This document shows positions 1 to 8,372 of a DNA stretch of 64,000 nucleotides, piece by piece. The notes under the pieces are model-generated. The model was not told where the DNA came from and made no database searches. It was given only the letters and a program-made list of their open reading frames with translations. The stretch's first letter is position 1; each line of letters starts with the position of its first letter. Both the position numbers and the translations under genes were made by a program. Origin of the DNA: Acidobacteriota bacterium (GTDB taxonomy: Bacteria > Acidobacteriota > Terriglobia > Acidiferrales > UBA7541). Where the stretch lies: contig JABCZN010000014.1 of assembly GCA_013289665.1 (NCBI GenBank), positions 62,001 through 126,000 on the forward strand, given 5' to 3'.

Positions 1-1
1 C

Positions 2-2056
2 GATCATGTCGAATACGATGACGCAACTTCACAAGTCATCGCCCGCGGCCACATCATCTTCGACTTTGAAACGCAGCATCTCGAAGCTGACGAGGCCAAC
101 TACAACGTCGCCACGGGTCGCGGCACCTTCAAGCGAGTCCGCGGCTTCCTGAAGCTCGAGCGCCGCCCCAATCCCCGCCTCCTCGTCTCCCGCAATCCGC
201 TCTACTTCGAAGCCGAGGAAGTCGATCGCCTCTCCGAGCAGGTCTACGTCATCAAGCATTCCTGGATCACCATCTGCGATCCGCAGCAGCCCACCTGGCA
301 GTTTTATGCCCCGCGCGCCAAGATCACCGTGCAGCGCCACGTCGCCATGGTCAATTCCAATTTCCGCCTTTTTCGCGTGCCGCTTGTCTGGCTGCCCTAC
401 GCGACCGCGCCAGCCGGCGAACACATTCGCGAATCCGGTTTCCTCTTGCCCCTCATCGGCAACAGCAATCAAAAAGGATTCGTATTCGGCGACGCGTTCT
501 ACTGGGCCCCGCGCACCTGGTTCGATACCACACTGGGCTTCGACTACTTCAGCCGCCGCGGCACCGCGCAGCGCGCCCAGGTTCGCGCACGGCCCTTTGA
601 AAACACCACCATCCGCTATGACTATTTCGGCGTGATTGACCGCGGCATTCCGCAAGCCAGTGGCCCGCCGACGAAGCAGGGCGGCCACCAGCAAACCCTG
701 GAAGTGCAATCCCTCTGGCATCACGGCTGGCGCTTTGTCGCTGACGTCAACCAACTCTCCTCCCTCACTTTTCAACTCGCCTTTTCCGATACCTACGGCG
801 ACTCCATCAATTCTGAGATTCGCAGCTCCGTCTTCCTGACCAATAATTTTCGCGGCTTCAGCTTCAACGTCGCCAGCCTCAGCGATCGCAGTTATCTGCA
901 ACTCAGCCCCCCCAACAGCGTCTATCTCCGCAGCGACCCCGAAGCCCGCTTCGGCTCCGCCGAGCAGGCTCCCTTTCAAATGTTGCCGGTCTATTTCTCC
1001 TTCGAATCCTTCGCCGGAGCGGTTCATCGCGGCGACCAGTTTCTCGACACGCCGGAATTTGTCGCGCGCACCGAGTTTGCACCCAAAGTCACCATCCCCT
1101 TCCATTTCCGCGAACTGTTCGGCCTCACCGCCTCCGCCGCCTTCCGCACCACCTACTACGGCGATTCCCTCAACTCCCATTCCATCCTCACCGGCGATTC
1201 CATCACCCGCAATACCGGCGAATTCGCCCTCGAATTTCGCCCCGCCACCCTGGAACGCTTCTTCGACCGGCCGCTCACCCATCACCGCTACAAACACACC
1301 ATTGAGCCATTGGCGACCTATCGCTACGTCACCGGCGTCCACAATTTTTCCGACTTCGTGCGTTTCGACAGCAACGCCACCCTCACCGACACCAACGAAA
1401 TCGAGTACGGCGTCGTCCAGCATCTCTACGTGAAATCCGGCGACGATCAGCCGTTAGACTTCCTCTCCTGGCGCCTTGTCCAAAAACATTACTTCGATCC
1501 AACTTTCGGCGGCGCTCTCGTTCCCGGCCAGCGCAACGTCTTTGAAGCGCTTGATTCCATTACGGCGTTCGCTTTCGCCACCACGCCGCGCAACTGGTCG
1601 CCCGTCGTCAGCGACCTCAAGCTCACTCCCGGCGGGCGTTACGACGCCGAGCAAATCCTCGAATACGACACGCAACTCCACAAACTCACCACCATCGGCA
1701 CGCTCGTCAAGCTCAAGCCTTACCGCGAATATTTTTTCACCATCGCGCATTTCCGGCTGCAGGGCGACCCAATCGTCCAGCCGCTCACCCAGCAGATTCG
1801 CGCCATGCTGGGCTATGGCAGTCTCACTCGCAAAGGCTTCAATGCCTCGACCGGCCTCAGCTACGACATCAACAGCGGCACCTTGCAGAATCAGTTCGTC
1901 CAGCTCGGCTACAATGGCGGCTGCTGCGGCCTCGCCGTTGAGTACCGCCGCATCAATCTCGGCACCGTGCGCAATGAAAACCAGTTTCGCGTCGCCTTGA
2001 TCCTCGCGAACCTCGGCACCTTCGGGAATCTCCGCCGCCAGGAACGGATCTATTGA
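2..2056 (+). CDS. lptD: LPS-assembly protein LptD, 5'-truncated
   Basis: LptD is the outer-membrane beta-barrel that, with lipoprotein LptE, inserts lipopolysaccharide into the outer leaflet. The frame is open from base 2, so the start lies upstream of the window; at least 684 codons remain. The first ~100 codons look like the end of the OstA/LptA-like periplasmic domain. They lead into the typical junction at about codons 85-140, including WITICDPQQPTW and FRVPLVWLPYA, and then a long barrel region rich in aromatic and polar alternation. Near the C-terminus an adjacent Cys pair (NGGCCGLAVEYR) matches the conserved Cys-Cys of LptD barrels that forms disulfides to the N-domain. The stop TGA overlaps the next start by one base (TGATG), suggesting coupling to the amidase gene. 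Its presence indicates a diderm with LPS. Confidence 0.9.
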   Translation, partial: DHVEYDDATSQVIARGHIIFDFETQHLEADEANYNVATGRGTFKRVRGFLKLERRPNPRLLVSRNPLYFEAEEVDRLSEQVYVIKHSWITICDPQQPTWQFYAPRAKITVQRHVAMVNSNFRLFRVPLVWLPYATAPAGEHIRESGFLLPLIGNSNQKGFVFGDAFYWAPRTWFDTTLGFDYFSRRGTAQRAQVRARPFENTTIRYDYFGVIDRGIPQASGPPTKQGGHQQTLEVQSLWHHGWRFVADVNQLSSLTFQLAFSDTYGDSINSEIRSSVFLTNNFRGFSFNVASLSDRSYLQLSPPNSVYLRSDPEARFGSAEQAPFQMLPVYFSFESFAGAVHRGDQFLDTPEFVARTEFAPKVTIPFHFRELFGLTASAAFRTTYYGDSLNSHSILTGDSITRNTGEFALEFRPATLERFFDRPLTHHRYKHTIEPLATYRYVTGVHNFSDFVRFDSNATLTDTNEIEYGVVQHLYVKSGDDQPLDFLSWRLVQKHYFDPTFGGALVPGQRNVFEALDSITAFAFATTPRNWSPVVSDLKLTPGGRYDAEQILEYDTQLHKLTTIGTLVKLKPYREYFFTIAHFRLQGDPIVQPLTQQIRAMLGYGSLTRKGFNASTGLSYDINSGTLQNQFVQLGYNGGCCGLAVEYRRINLGTVRNENQFRVALILANLGTFGNLRRQERIY

Positions 2057-3492
2057 TGCGCCTTGATTCAGCTCTTGCGTTTGCTTCCATTTCCGAGATC
2101 GGAAAACTCTACCGGCGCCGGAAACTTTCTCCCGTCGAGCTCACCCAATTTCTTCTCGACCGCATCGGCCGCCTGAATCCTCGCCTGAACGCCTATCTCA
2201 CCCTCAATCCCCAAAATGCGCTTAAAGACGCCGCCGCCGCGGAATCCGTCCTGTGCGGCAAGTCCCGCCAGAAGTCCGGCCGCGACCTCGGCCCGCTTCA
2301 CGGCATCCCCATTTCGCTGAAGGACAATCTCTACACTGCCGGCCTCCGCACCACCGGCGGCTCCGGTTTCCTTCGTGATTTTCTTCCGCTGGAAGATGCC
2401 GCCGTCGTCACATCGCTCAAAAATTCCGGCGCCATCCTGCTCGGCAAAACCAATCTCCACGAATTCGCCTATGGCGTAACCAGCAACAATCCGCACTTCG
2501 GCCCGGTCCATAATCCCTGGGACCTCGACCGCATCCCCGGTGGCTCGAGCGGCGGCTCCGCAGCCGCACTCGCCGCTGGCCTCTGCTACGGCAGCATCGG
2601 CACGGACACGGGCGGCTCTATCCGTATTCCCGCTTCGCTCTGCGGTGTTGTCGGGCTAAAGCCAGGCCTCGGCCGCGTCGGCGCCGATGGCGCGATTCCC
2701 CTCTCCCCCACGCTCGATTTCGTCGGCCCCATGGCCCGCACTGTCGCCGATGCGGCCTTGCTCTTTGAAGCAATCTCGGCACAAGAAGCGAAAAAGCGCA
2801 GGCCGCGCGCCAGCGGCCTCTCTTCATCTCGCCGAAGCCATCTGCGCATTGGCATTCCAAAACACTTCTTCCTGGACGTCGTAAGCCCGGAGATCCAGCA
2901 GACGTTTGAATCATCGCTCGTCACTTTGAAAAAATTGGGAGCAAAACTGAAGGAAGTATCCCTGCCCTACCTGAAAGAAACCGAACACGCCGGAAATCAG
3001 ATCGCCTGGGCGGAAGCCACCCACTATCACCAGCAAGCCGGCTGGTATCCGCTCCACGCCGCCGATTACGGAGAAGACGTCCGCTCGCGCCTCGAAATGG
3101 GCCAAAAAGTCTCCGCGCTCGAATATCTCCGCGCGCTCGACCTGCGGGAAAAATTCATCGCCGGCTTCCACCTGGCCCTTCTTGAAAACGAAGTGGATGC
3201 CCTGGTTACACCGACCACGCCGATTGCCGCCCCGCTCATCGGCGAGGAAAACATTTCCATCGCCGGCAAGGATCACTCCACGCGCGCGTTACTCCTTCGC
3301 CTCAATCGCCCCGCTAACCTCGGCGGCATTCCCGCCATCTCCGTTCCCTGCGGCCTAACGCCAGCCGGCCTTCCCTCCGGCCTCCAGTTCCTCACCGGCG
3401 TAAACGGCGAACCCCTCCTCCTCGATCTCGCTGCGCGCTTCGAGCAGGCCCATCCACTCAACGCCCGCCCCGATCTCAGCGCTCTCGAATAA
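2056..3492 (+). CDS. Amidase signature family enzyme (GatA-like)
   Basis: About 478 residues, the normal length for this family. It carries the full amidase-signature Ser-cisSer-Lys triad: Lys near residue 89 in GIPISLKDNL, the Ser pair near 164-165 in GGSSGGSAA, and the nucleophile Ser near 188 in DTGGSIRIP. Such enzymes hydrolyse carboxamides, or act as GatA in Glu-tRNA(Gln) amidation. No gatB or gatC lies nearby, so assignment as the tRNA amidotransferase subunit is unproven. The ATG at 2056 overlaps the lptD stop; a TTG one codon upstream is a less likely start. Third positions are strongly C-rich, like lptD. A stand-alone amidase is equally possible. Confidence 0.85.
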   Translation: MRLDSALAFASISEIGKLYRRRKLSPVELTQFLLDRIGRLNPRLNAYLTLNPQNALKDAAAAESVLCGKSRQKSGRDLGPLHGIPISLKDNLYTAGLRTTGGSGFLRDFLPLEDAAVVTSLKNSGAILLGKTNLHEFAYGVTSNNPHFGPVHNPWDLDRIPGGSSGGSAAALAAGLCYGSIGTDTGGSIRIPASLCGVVGLKPGLGRVGADGAIPLSPTLDFVGPMARTVADAALLFEAISAQEAKKRRPRASGLSSSRRSHLRIGIPKHFFLDVVSPEIQQTFESSLVTLKKLGAKLKEVSLPYLKETEHAGNQIAWAEATHYHQQAGWYPLHAADYGEDVRSRLEMGQKVSALEYLRALDLREKFIAGFHLALLENEVDALVTPTTPIAAPLIGEENISIAGKDHSTRALLLRLNRPANLGGIPAISVPCGLTPAGLPSGLQFLTGVNGEPLLLDLAARFEQAHPLNARPDLSALE

Positions 3493-3570
3493 TTGGCCAC
3501 CCCGCGCAGCGGCCCCGACCGAGGCGGAACTTGCTCCGTTCTCATTCGGTTACGCCATCTCAAAAACTGA

Positions 3571-4632
3571 TCATCCCCCACCGTCTGTCGCGACCGCCCT
3601 ATTCCCCTCCATCACCCAGCTCCCAATCACATAGCCCAGCGTCCCGGTAACCATCCCCCCAAAAATATCCGCAATGTAGTGATACCGTCCCCAAATCGTG
3701 GACACGCACATCAGAAATACCAGCGGCGCCATCACCCAGAACAACCACCGCCGGAACTTCCACGCGCCCCAAAGCACCGCAATCGATCCCGCCACGTGCG
3801 CCGACGGAAACGCCGCGCCCCGCACGCGCCCGTAATGCTCGATAAAATTAATCGTTGCCGTGATCGGCCCGCCAGCCAGGGGCGCTTTCCATGTTCCGGC
3901 CATCGCAAACCACGGGCTTTCAATCGGAAAAATCATCGCGATCACATAGCCGATCGAATAGCCCACCACCGAATACGTCATCACCGACCAGTAAGCCTTC
4001 CACTCCCGCCGGTAATACAGGATTCCGCCCAGCACCACCAGGTAGACAAAATACGTCAGGTACGCCAGCTGCATGAACTCGTTCCGCCCCGGGGTCACAA
4101 ACTGCTCCAGCCAAATCGACGGATCGACGCCTGTCATCCAGTGATCGAACGCGATCAATTTCGCGTCCTGCCAGTTTGGCGTTACCAGCGTCATCAGCTG
4201 CGCCAGCTCTTCAAAACAGAACAGGAAAAACAAATGCGGATACCAATGCCGCCAGAAATGCCACCATTTCGCCGCGAACGATTCTCCTTCGACCAGGCTC
4301 CGCTCCGCTGACCGCGCCTGGATCCAACAAACCAGCAGCACCAGGGAAACCACCATTGCCCGCACGCCCAGCAATCGCAGCGGATGCCGCAAATGCTCGG
4401 CGAAGAAAGCGATCAGCACGCTGGACACGCCAAAATACGCGAACGCCGCCCGCTCAAACGCGCCGCACGCCGCCCACGCCGCCGCCGCTTCCCTCCGCAG
4501 CAAGCCCGGCCCTCGCTCGCTCATCCCCTGGCTAGCACGCAAAAGAGCCGCCTCTCCCGGATACGCTTCAGAAACCGCCAACGCCTGCGCGGCTCCCGGG
4601 GTTTCGATCGCCCGCTTCTTCTCACCGTTCAT
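3571..4632 (-). CDS. PAP2-family membrane phosphatase / phosphotransferase
   Basis: A 353-residue protein with about six hydrophobic segments after a ~100-residue N-terminal part. The PAP2 core is visible late in the protein: FPSAHVAGS (the PSxH motif) and GRYHYIADIFGG (Arg, His and Asp of the third motif). This RYHYxxD form resembles the AUR1/inositolphosphoceramide-synthase branch of PAP2 more than PgpB. The family removes or transfers phosphate on lipid head groups at the membrane. The start ATG overlaps the stop of the upstream HAD gene as ATGA, so it is the third gene of a tightly coupled operon with a CDP-alcohol phosphatidyltransferase. A role in phospholipid head-group processing is inferred from that context; the substrate is unknown. 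Confidence 0.8.
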   Translation of the reverse strand: MNGEKKRAIETPGAAQALAVSEAYPGEAALLRASQGMSERGPGLLRREAAAAWAACGAFERAAFAYFGVSSVLIAFFAEHLRHPLRLLGVRAMVVSLVLLVCWIQARSAERSLVEGESFAAKWWHFWRHWYPHLFFLFCFEELAQLMTLVTPNWQDAKLIAFDHWMTGVDPSIWLEQFVTPGRNEFMQLAYLTYFVYLVVLGGILYYRREWKAYWSVMTYSVVGYSIGYVIAMIFPIESPWFAMAGTWKAPLAGGPITATINFIEHYGRVRGAAFPSAHVAGSIAVLWGAWKFRRWLFWVMAPLVFLMCVSTIWGRYHYIADIFGGMVTGTLGYVIGSWVMEGNRAVATDGGG

Positions 4633-5375
4633 GGATGTGTTCCAATCGTTTGAAATTTTACTTTATCCTTAAGCGAGTTTTCCGAAGCAAACTTTTTCTG
4701 CTGGTGCCAGTGCCAGATCGCCCAATCGCGCAAATTCGCCGTGTCCGCCAGCTCCTTGCCCGGATTCACCGCGTGCCCATGCCCCACCGCATCGAGCATC
4801 GGCCGGTCAAGCAGGGTATTCCCGTACGCGTGCGACTCGCGCAAATTGATCTCCATCGCCCGCGCCACCACTTCCATCGCTCGTCTCTTCGCCGCTCCAA
4901 AATTCGCTTCGCCCAACACCCGTCCCGTAAAAATCCCGTTCGACTCCTCCAGCCGCGTCGCGCTCACCAGAACGTCGCGTTCCACTCCCCGCGCCTCCAG
5001 CTCGCACTCCAACGCCATCGCCACCATCCTCGCCAGAGGTTTCACCATCCCGCTCACCACCACAATCTCGTGTCCGCGCCGCGCATGCCATTCCACACGC
5101 GCCACTCCTTCCTCGAAAAACGCAATCGGCTCCGCCGCTTCCAGAATCTGCTCCGCCCGCAATCCCCGCAGGTAACTCTTGTTCCCCTCTGCGATCGCCG
5201 TCAGCCCCCGCGGCAGCAACCGCGCCGCCTCCATTCCCCACCGCGGGTAATTCATCCACGGAATCGCTCCTGTTCGCCGCAACGCCCGGAAGAGTCTCCG
5301 CTCGAGCGAAGGCGCAGGCACCAGCGTCCCGTCAATATCGAAAAACGCCGCAACCCGCTCCGCCGCGCCGCTCAT
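4629..5375 (-). CDS. HAD-superfamily (subfamily IB, SerB-like) phosphatase
   Basis: A 248-residue soluble protein. HAD motif I is FFDIDGTL (Asp13, Asp15) and motif II is VVVSGM; a Lys follows in FGAAKRRAM. Motif III/IV reads YGNTLLDRPML, where most HAD-IB proteins have GDSxxD, so the first Asp is Asn while the second is kept. The downstream HAVNPGKEL is typical of HAD-IB phosphatases related to SerB. The start at 5375 is chosen because ATG overlaps the TGA of the preceding CDP-alcohol transferase (ATGA) and the sequence begins MSGAAERVAAFF. The same open frame continues upstream but antisense-like and biased, so it is not coding there. A likely role is dephosphorylating the lipid product of its neighbour; the substrate is not shown by the sequence. 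Confidence 0.8.
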   Translation of the reverse strand: MSGAAERVAAFFDIDGTLVPAPSLERRLFRALRRTGAIPWMNYPRWGMEAARLLPRGLTAIAEGNKSYLRGLRAEQILEAAEPIAFFEEGVARVEWHARRGHEIVVVSGMVKPLARMVAMALECELEARGVERDVLVSATRLEESNGIFTGRVLGEANFGAAKRRAMEVVARAMEINLRESHAYGNTLLDRPMLDAVGHGHAVNPGKELADTANLRDWAIWHWHQQKKFASENSLKDKVKFQTIGTHP

Positions 5376-6046
5376 CCCGCGTCTCCCCGCGCTTCTTCCC
5401 CTGTGCTCGTCGCGGACAAATTGCTCGCCAGAAATCTCCACCCCTCGACCAGCACCGGCAAACCGCGCACCACGCAAAAAACTCCCGTCATCCACGCCAG
5501 CGTCTGCGCGCCCGCGCGAATCGCCGCATGCACGTCCAGCGTCACCGGACCCAACAGTGCCACCGGCCCGCGCGTCAGCGCCAACTCGAGTCCCAGGTAG
5601 CAGAAACACGCGCACTTCATCGCCGCGTACAATCCCCGGCTCCATCGCGACCCGACCAGCGCCTTCGCCCAGCCACTCTCTAGCATCGCGTTCGCGCCCC
5701 ATCCCGCGTACCCGGCCTTCATCGCCAGCCCGCGCAGGAAATCCGTCGCCGCCCCCCGCGCAAAAAACAAGATTGGCAGCCACACCGACACCATCCCCAC
5801 CACCGCAAAGTAGGTAAAAAACATGTTCTCGATCACCCGGTCGCCCAGGATGTCCAGTTGCGCTCCGACCGGCGTCGCCATTTTTTTCCGCCGCGCGATG
5901 TGCCCGTCCAGCGCATCGAGCGCGATCGCCGCCACCGTCAGCGCCACACCCGAGAGGTTCATCCACGCCCCATGCCCAAATGCGCTCACCGCCAGAAATC
6001 CCACCACCACTCGCAGCAGCGTCACCTTGTTCGGCGTCCAAACCAT
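5372..6046 (-). CDS. CDP-alcohol phosphatidyltransferase
   Basis: About 224 residues from the ATG at 6046 (MVWTPNKVTLLRVVVGF). It carries the diagnostic CDP-OH-P motif DxxDGxxAR(x8)GxxLDxxxDR, visible as ALDALDGHIARR followed by GAQLDILGDRVIEN, and several TM helices. The family transfers a phosphatidyl group from CDP-diacylglycerol to an alcohol: glycerol-3-phosphate, inositol phosphate or another lipid. First gene of the ATGA-linked operon with HAD and PAP2 phosphatases, which is the arrangement expected if the transferase makes a phosphorylated lipid that is then dephosphorylated, as in PgsA followed by a PGP phosphatase. An in-frame upstream start at 6190 would add 48 residues that look unlike the family, so 6046 is preferred. 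Confidence 0.85.
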   Translation of the reverse strand: MVWTPNKVTLLRVVVGFLAVSAFGHGAWMNLSGVALTVAAIALDALDGHIARRKKMATPVGAQLDILGDRVIENMFFTYFAVVGMVSVWLPILFFARGAATDFLRGLAMKAGYAGWGANAMLESGWAKALVGSRWSRGLYAAMKCACFCYLGLELALTRGPVALLGPVTLDVHAAIRAGAQTLAWMTGVFCVVRGLPVLVEGWRFLASNLSATSTGEEARGDAG

Positions 6047-6583
6047 ACGCACCTGCCCGGGATCAAATTCCGCAACCTTATCCAAAGCAACGGCCGCGCC
6101 ATTCAGCCGTCCGGCAACCTGTTCCTTTTCAATAGCCTGCAAACTCCCCGCCACCCGCCTCCCCCGGCACCCGCCAGCCAAGTTCACCACCTGTCCCTGT
6201 AACCTGTCTCCCCCTCCCGTACTCAGATTGCTGCGTCTAAGTCAGTGGGACGCTGCGGTCGCAAGTAGTCTCGTCGAGGGCGCTAGTCGAGAATTTGCGG
6301 AAAAACTCGCATTCTCCAGGAGGCCGGGGCGAGAGAGCCGGCGCATAGCGCCCGCAACGAACGGGGTCTAGCCCCTGAAGAAAGTTTTATCCGGGCCTTC
6401 CGCAGCCTTTTTGGCCTCTGGGGTTTCAGATTTACTCGAGGCGACCATTTAGGAGATGAGTTCAGAATGGAACCCGCTCCTGAACATCCCGCACTTCTTT
6501 TTGTGCGAGAATAGAGTGCGGGGGGCCAGTTCGACCACCCCGCGCGCAAACTTTCGAATGCCACTTACGCGAGCTTCAGAGCC
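6047..6583. other. Intergenic region between divergent lipid and redox operons
   Basis: No convincing gene was found in this stretch. It must contain the promoters of the minus-strand lipid operon and of ccdA. The clearest structure is an 8-bp perfect inverted repeat, CCCGCACT at 6488-6495 and AGTGCGGG at 6515-6522, about 60 bases before ccdA. It could be an operator or a leader hairpin. A 93-codon minus-strand frame at 6283-6564 has no recognisable features. Confidence 0.4.
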
Positions 6584-7450
6584 ATGACCGACGTCTCACT
6601 CGCCGGAGCCTTCCTCGCCGGGCTGATCTCGTTTCTCTCTCCGTGCGTGCTTCCCCTCGTCCCCGGCTACATCTCCATGCTCTCCGGGATCGGCGTCGAG
6701 CAACTTCGCCAGGGCGAGCAGCCGAAATCCGGCCTGTTCGCTTCCGCCCTTTCCTTCGTGATGGGCTTCTCGGTCGTGTTCATCGGCTTCGGCGCATCCG
6801 CCAGCGCAGTCGGCGGATTCCTCCGCCAGAATCGGGCCCTGCTCGCCCCCGTCGCCGGCGCGCTGATCATTCTTTTCGGACTTCACCTGCTGGGCGGTCT
6901 CTTACGCATGAATCTCCGCGCCGGGCTGCTTCTGGGCATCGTGCTCGTCGCCCTCGGTATCGCCTCGCTCTTGCGCCACGGCCCGCTCTTTGCCGGACTG
7001 GGCGCCAGCCACTTTTTCTCTCTCTCGATTATCGGCTTCCTCGGCCCGCAGTTCGCCCGCTGGCTCAACCGCGACGTCCATCTCCGCAGCCAGAACAGCA
7101 AGCCCGGCATCTTCAGCGGCTTTCTCCTCGGCTTCGCCTTCGCCTTCGGCTGGACCCCCTGCATCGGCCCGATCCTCGCCACCGTCCTCACCCTCGCCGC
7201 CGCCAGCGAAACCGTTTCCCGCGGCGTGCTTCTCCTCGCGATTTATTCCGCCGGACTCGCCGTTCCCTTTCTCCTCACCGCCGTGGGCCTGGGAGCGTTT
7301 CTCCGCTTCTACAAAAATTTCCGCAAATACCTGCACGCCGTGGAGCTGTTCAGCGGCGCGCTGCTTCTGTTCGTCGGGGGCCTGGTCTTCCTCAACAAAC
7401 TGGCCTGGCTCTCGGGTAAACTAACCTTCTTGAACCGTTTTTCGATGTGA
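6584..7450 (+). CDS. ccdA: CcdA/DsbD-type transmembrane thiol-disulfide transporter
   Basis: A 288-residue polytopic membrane protein of the CcdA/DsbD-beta family, which moves reducing equivalents from cytoplasmic thioredoxin to the periplasm. The two family Cys-Pro motifs are visible: SFLSPCVLPLVPGY near residues 16-29 and GWTPCIGPILATV near 190-202. About seven or eight hydrophobic segments are present. It begins a plus-strand cluster with a TlpA-like thioredoxin 19 bp downstream, then cyaY and a DsbD N-domain protein. The obvious partner for the TM domain is therefore encoded next door, and the set replaces a single three-domain DsbD. A role in cytochrome c maturation or periplasmic thiol reduction follows from the family. 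Confidence 0.9.
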   Translation: MTDVSLAGAFLAGLISFLSPCVLPLVPGYISMLSGIGVEQLRQGEQPKSGLFASALSFVMGFSVVFIGFGASASAVGGFLRQNRALLAPVAGALIILFGLHLLGGLLRMNLRAGLLLGIVLVALGIASLLRHGPLFAGLGASHFFSLSIIGFLGPQFARWLNRDVHLRSQNSKPGIFSGFLLGFAFAFGWTPCIGPILATVLTLAAASETVSRGVLLLAIYSAGLAVPFLLTAVGLGAFLRFYKNFRKYLHAVELFSGALLLFVGGLVFLNKLAWLSGKLTFLNRFSM

Positions 7451-7469
7451 TCGGATGGAATAACTCGTC

Positions 7470-8027
7470 ATGAAAAAAGTCGCCATCATCGTTCTCACAG
7501 TCGTCGTCCTTATCGGCATCACCATCTACGCGGACAAAGCCACGCGCGTATCCGGCGCGGGCGCACGCCACGTGGATTCCTACGCCACCGGAAAGCCCGA
7601 GCCCGAACTCAAGCTGAAAACCGTAGACGGCAAGGACGTCTCGCTCGCCGACTACAAGGGCAAGGTTGTCTTCGTGAATTTCTGGGCCACCTGGTGCGAC
7701 CCCTGCCGCGTCGAAATTCCCTGGCTCATCGCCATGCAGAGGGAATACGGCCCCAAGGGGTTTACCGTCCTCGGCATCGCCATGGATGAAGAGGGCAAGT
7801 CCGCCGTCGCTCCGTTCCTTGACAGGGAGCGCTTCGATGTTGAGGGGCAAAAACTGCCGGTGAACTATCCGATCGTCCTCGGCACCGACGATGCCGCCGA
7901 CAAATTCGGCGGCATCCTCGGCTATCCGAGCAGCTTCCTGATTTCCCGCGACGGCAAAATCGTCACCAAATTCCAGGGCCTCAAGAGTGAAGACGAACTC
8001 ACCAAGGCCATCCTGTCGCAGCTCTAG
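7470..8027 (+). CDS. TlpA/ResA-like membrane-anchored thioredoxin
   Basis: A 185-residue protein with an N-terminal hydrophobic anchor (VAIIVLTVVVLIGITIYA) and a periplasmic thioredoxin fold. The active site is WATWCDPCRVEIP, a CxxC of the TlpA/ResA class, followed by the central insert and the cis-Pro region near GYPSSFLIS. It follows ccdA by 19 bp and should receive electrons from it to reduce periplasmic disulfides, for example in apocytochrome c. Family membership is clear; the exact client is not shown. It corresponds functionally to the C-terminal domain of a fused DsbD. A GGAATAACTC stretch lies just before the ATG, with no strong Shine-Dalgarno. Confidence 0.9.
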   Translation: MKKVAIIVLTVVVLIGITIYADKATRVSGAGARHVDSYATGKPEPELKLKTVDGKDVSLADYKGKVVFVNFWATWCDPCRVEIPWLIAMQREYGPKGFTVLGIAMDEEGKSAVAPFLDRERFDVEGQKLPVNYPIVLGTDDAADKFGGILGYPSSFLISRDGKIVTKFQGLKSEDELTKAILSQL

Positions 8028-8039
8028 GAAAGCGTCCGT

Positions 8040-8372
8040 ATGCTCGCTGAACACGACTTTCAGAAAAAGGCCGACCTCGCTTTCGAGGACTTGAAAAAGC
8101 GCCTGCTGAATTTGGGCGATGCGCACGGCTTCGACGTCGAAGGCGAAAGCGGCAAGCTCGAAGTCATCTTCGAAGGGCCGGAACCGGCCAAATTCGTCAT
8201 CTCGCCGAACACGCCCATCCGCGAAATCTGGATCTCTGCACTCTCCACCAGCTTCAAGCTCGGCTGGTCGGAAACGCGCAACGCCTTCGTCCTAGAAAAA
8301 ACCGGCGAAGACCTGCACGCCGTTATGAGCCGCGTCGTCTCCCAGCAGCTCGGCGCCCAGGTGACCGTGTGA
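8040..8372 (+). CDS. cyaY: CyaY/frataxin-family iron donor protein
   Basis: A 110-residue soluble protein that resembles frataxin throughout. It has an N-terminal amphipathic acidic helix (FQKKADLAFEDLKKRLL), a beta-sheet with the characteristic FVISPNTPIREIWIS, and a C-terminal helix. CyaY binds iron and modulates the cysteine desulfurase IscS in Fe-S cluster assembly. It sits between the TlpA-like gene (12 bp gap) and the DsbD N-domain gene, with which it overlaps by 4 bp (GTGA). A frataxin gene inside a thiol-redox operon is unusual and links iron-sulfur and disulfide metabolism by position only. No isc or suf genes lie in the window. Confidence 0.8.
   Translation: MLAEHDFQKKADLAFEDLKKRLLNLGDAHGFDVEGESGKLEVIFEGPEPAKFVISPNTPIREIWISALSTSFKLGWSETRNAFVLEKTGEDLHAVMSRVVSQQLGAQVTV

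Noticed and set aside
29..1423. 464-codon minus-strand frame opposite lptD
   Set aside because: Compositional shadow of the C-rich lptD coding strand; the LptD motifs are unambiguous on the plus strand.
5376..6041. Upstream extension of the HAD phosphatase frame
   Set aside because: Overlaps the CDP-alcohol transferase in another frame and is Gly/Arg/Ala-rich without HAD features; the ATGA junction fixes the HAD start at 5375.
6283..6564. 93-codon minus-strand frame between the lipid and redox operons
   Set aside because: No ribosome site, no motif, Ser/Arg/Pro-rich composition typical of chance frames.
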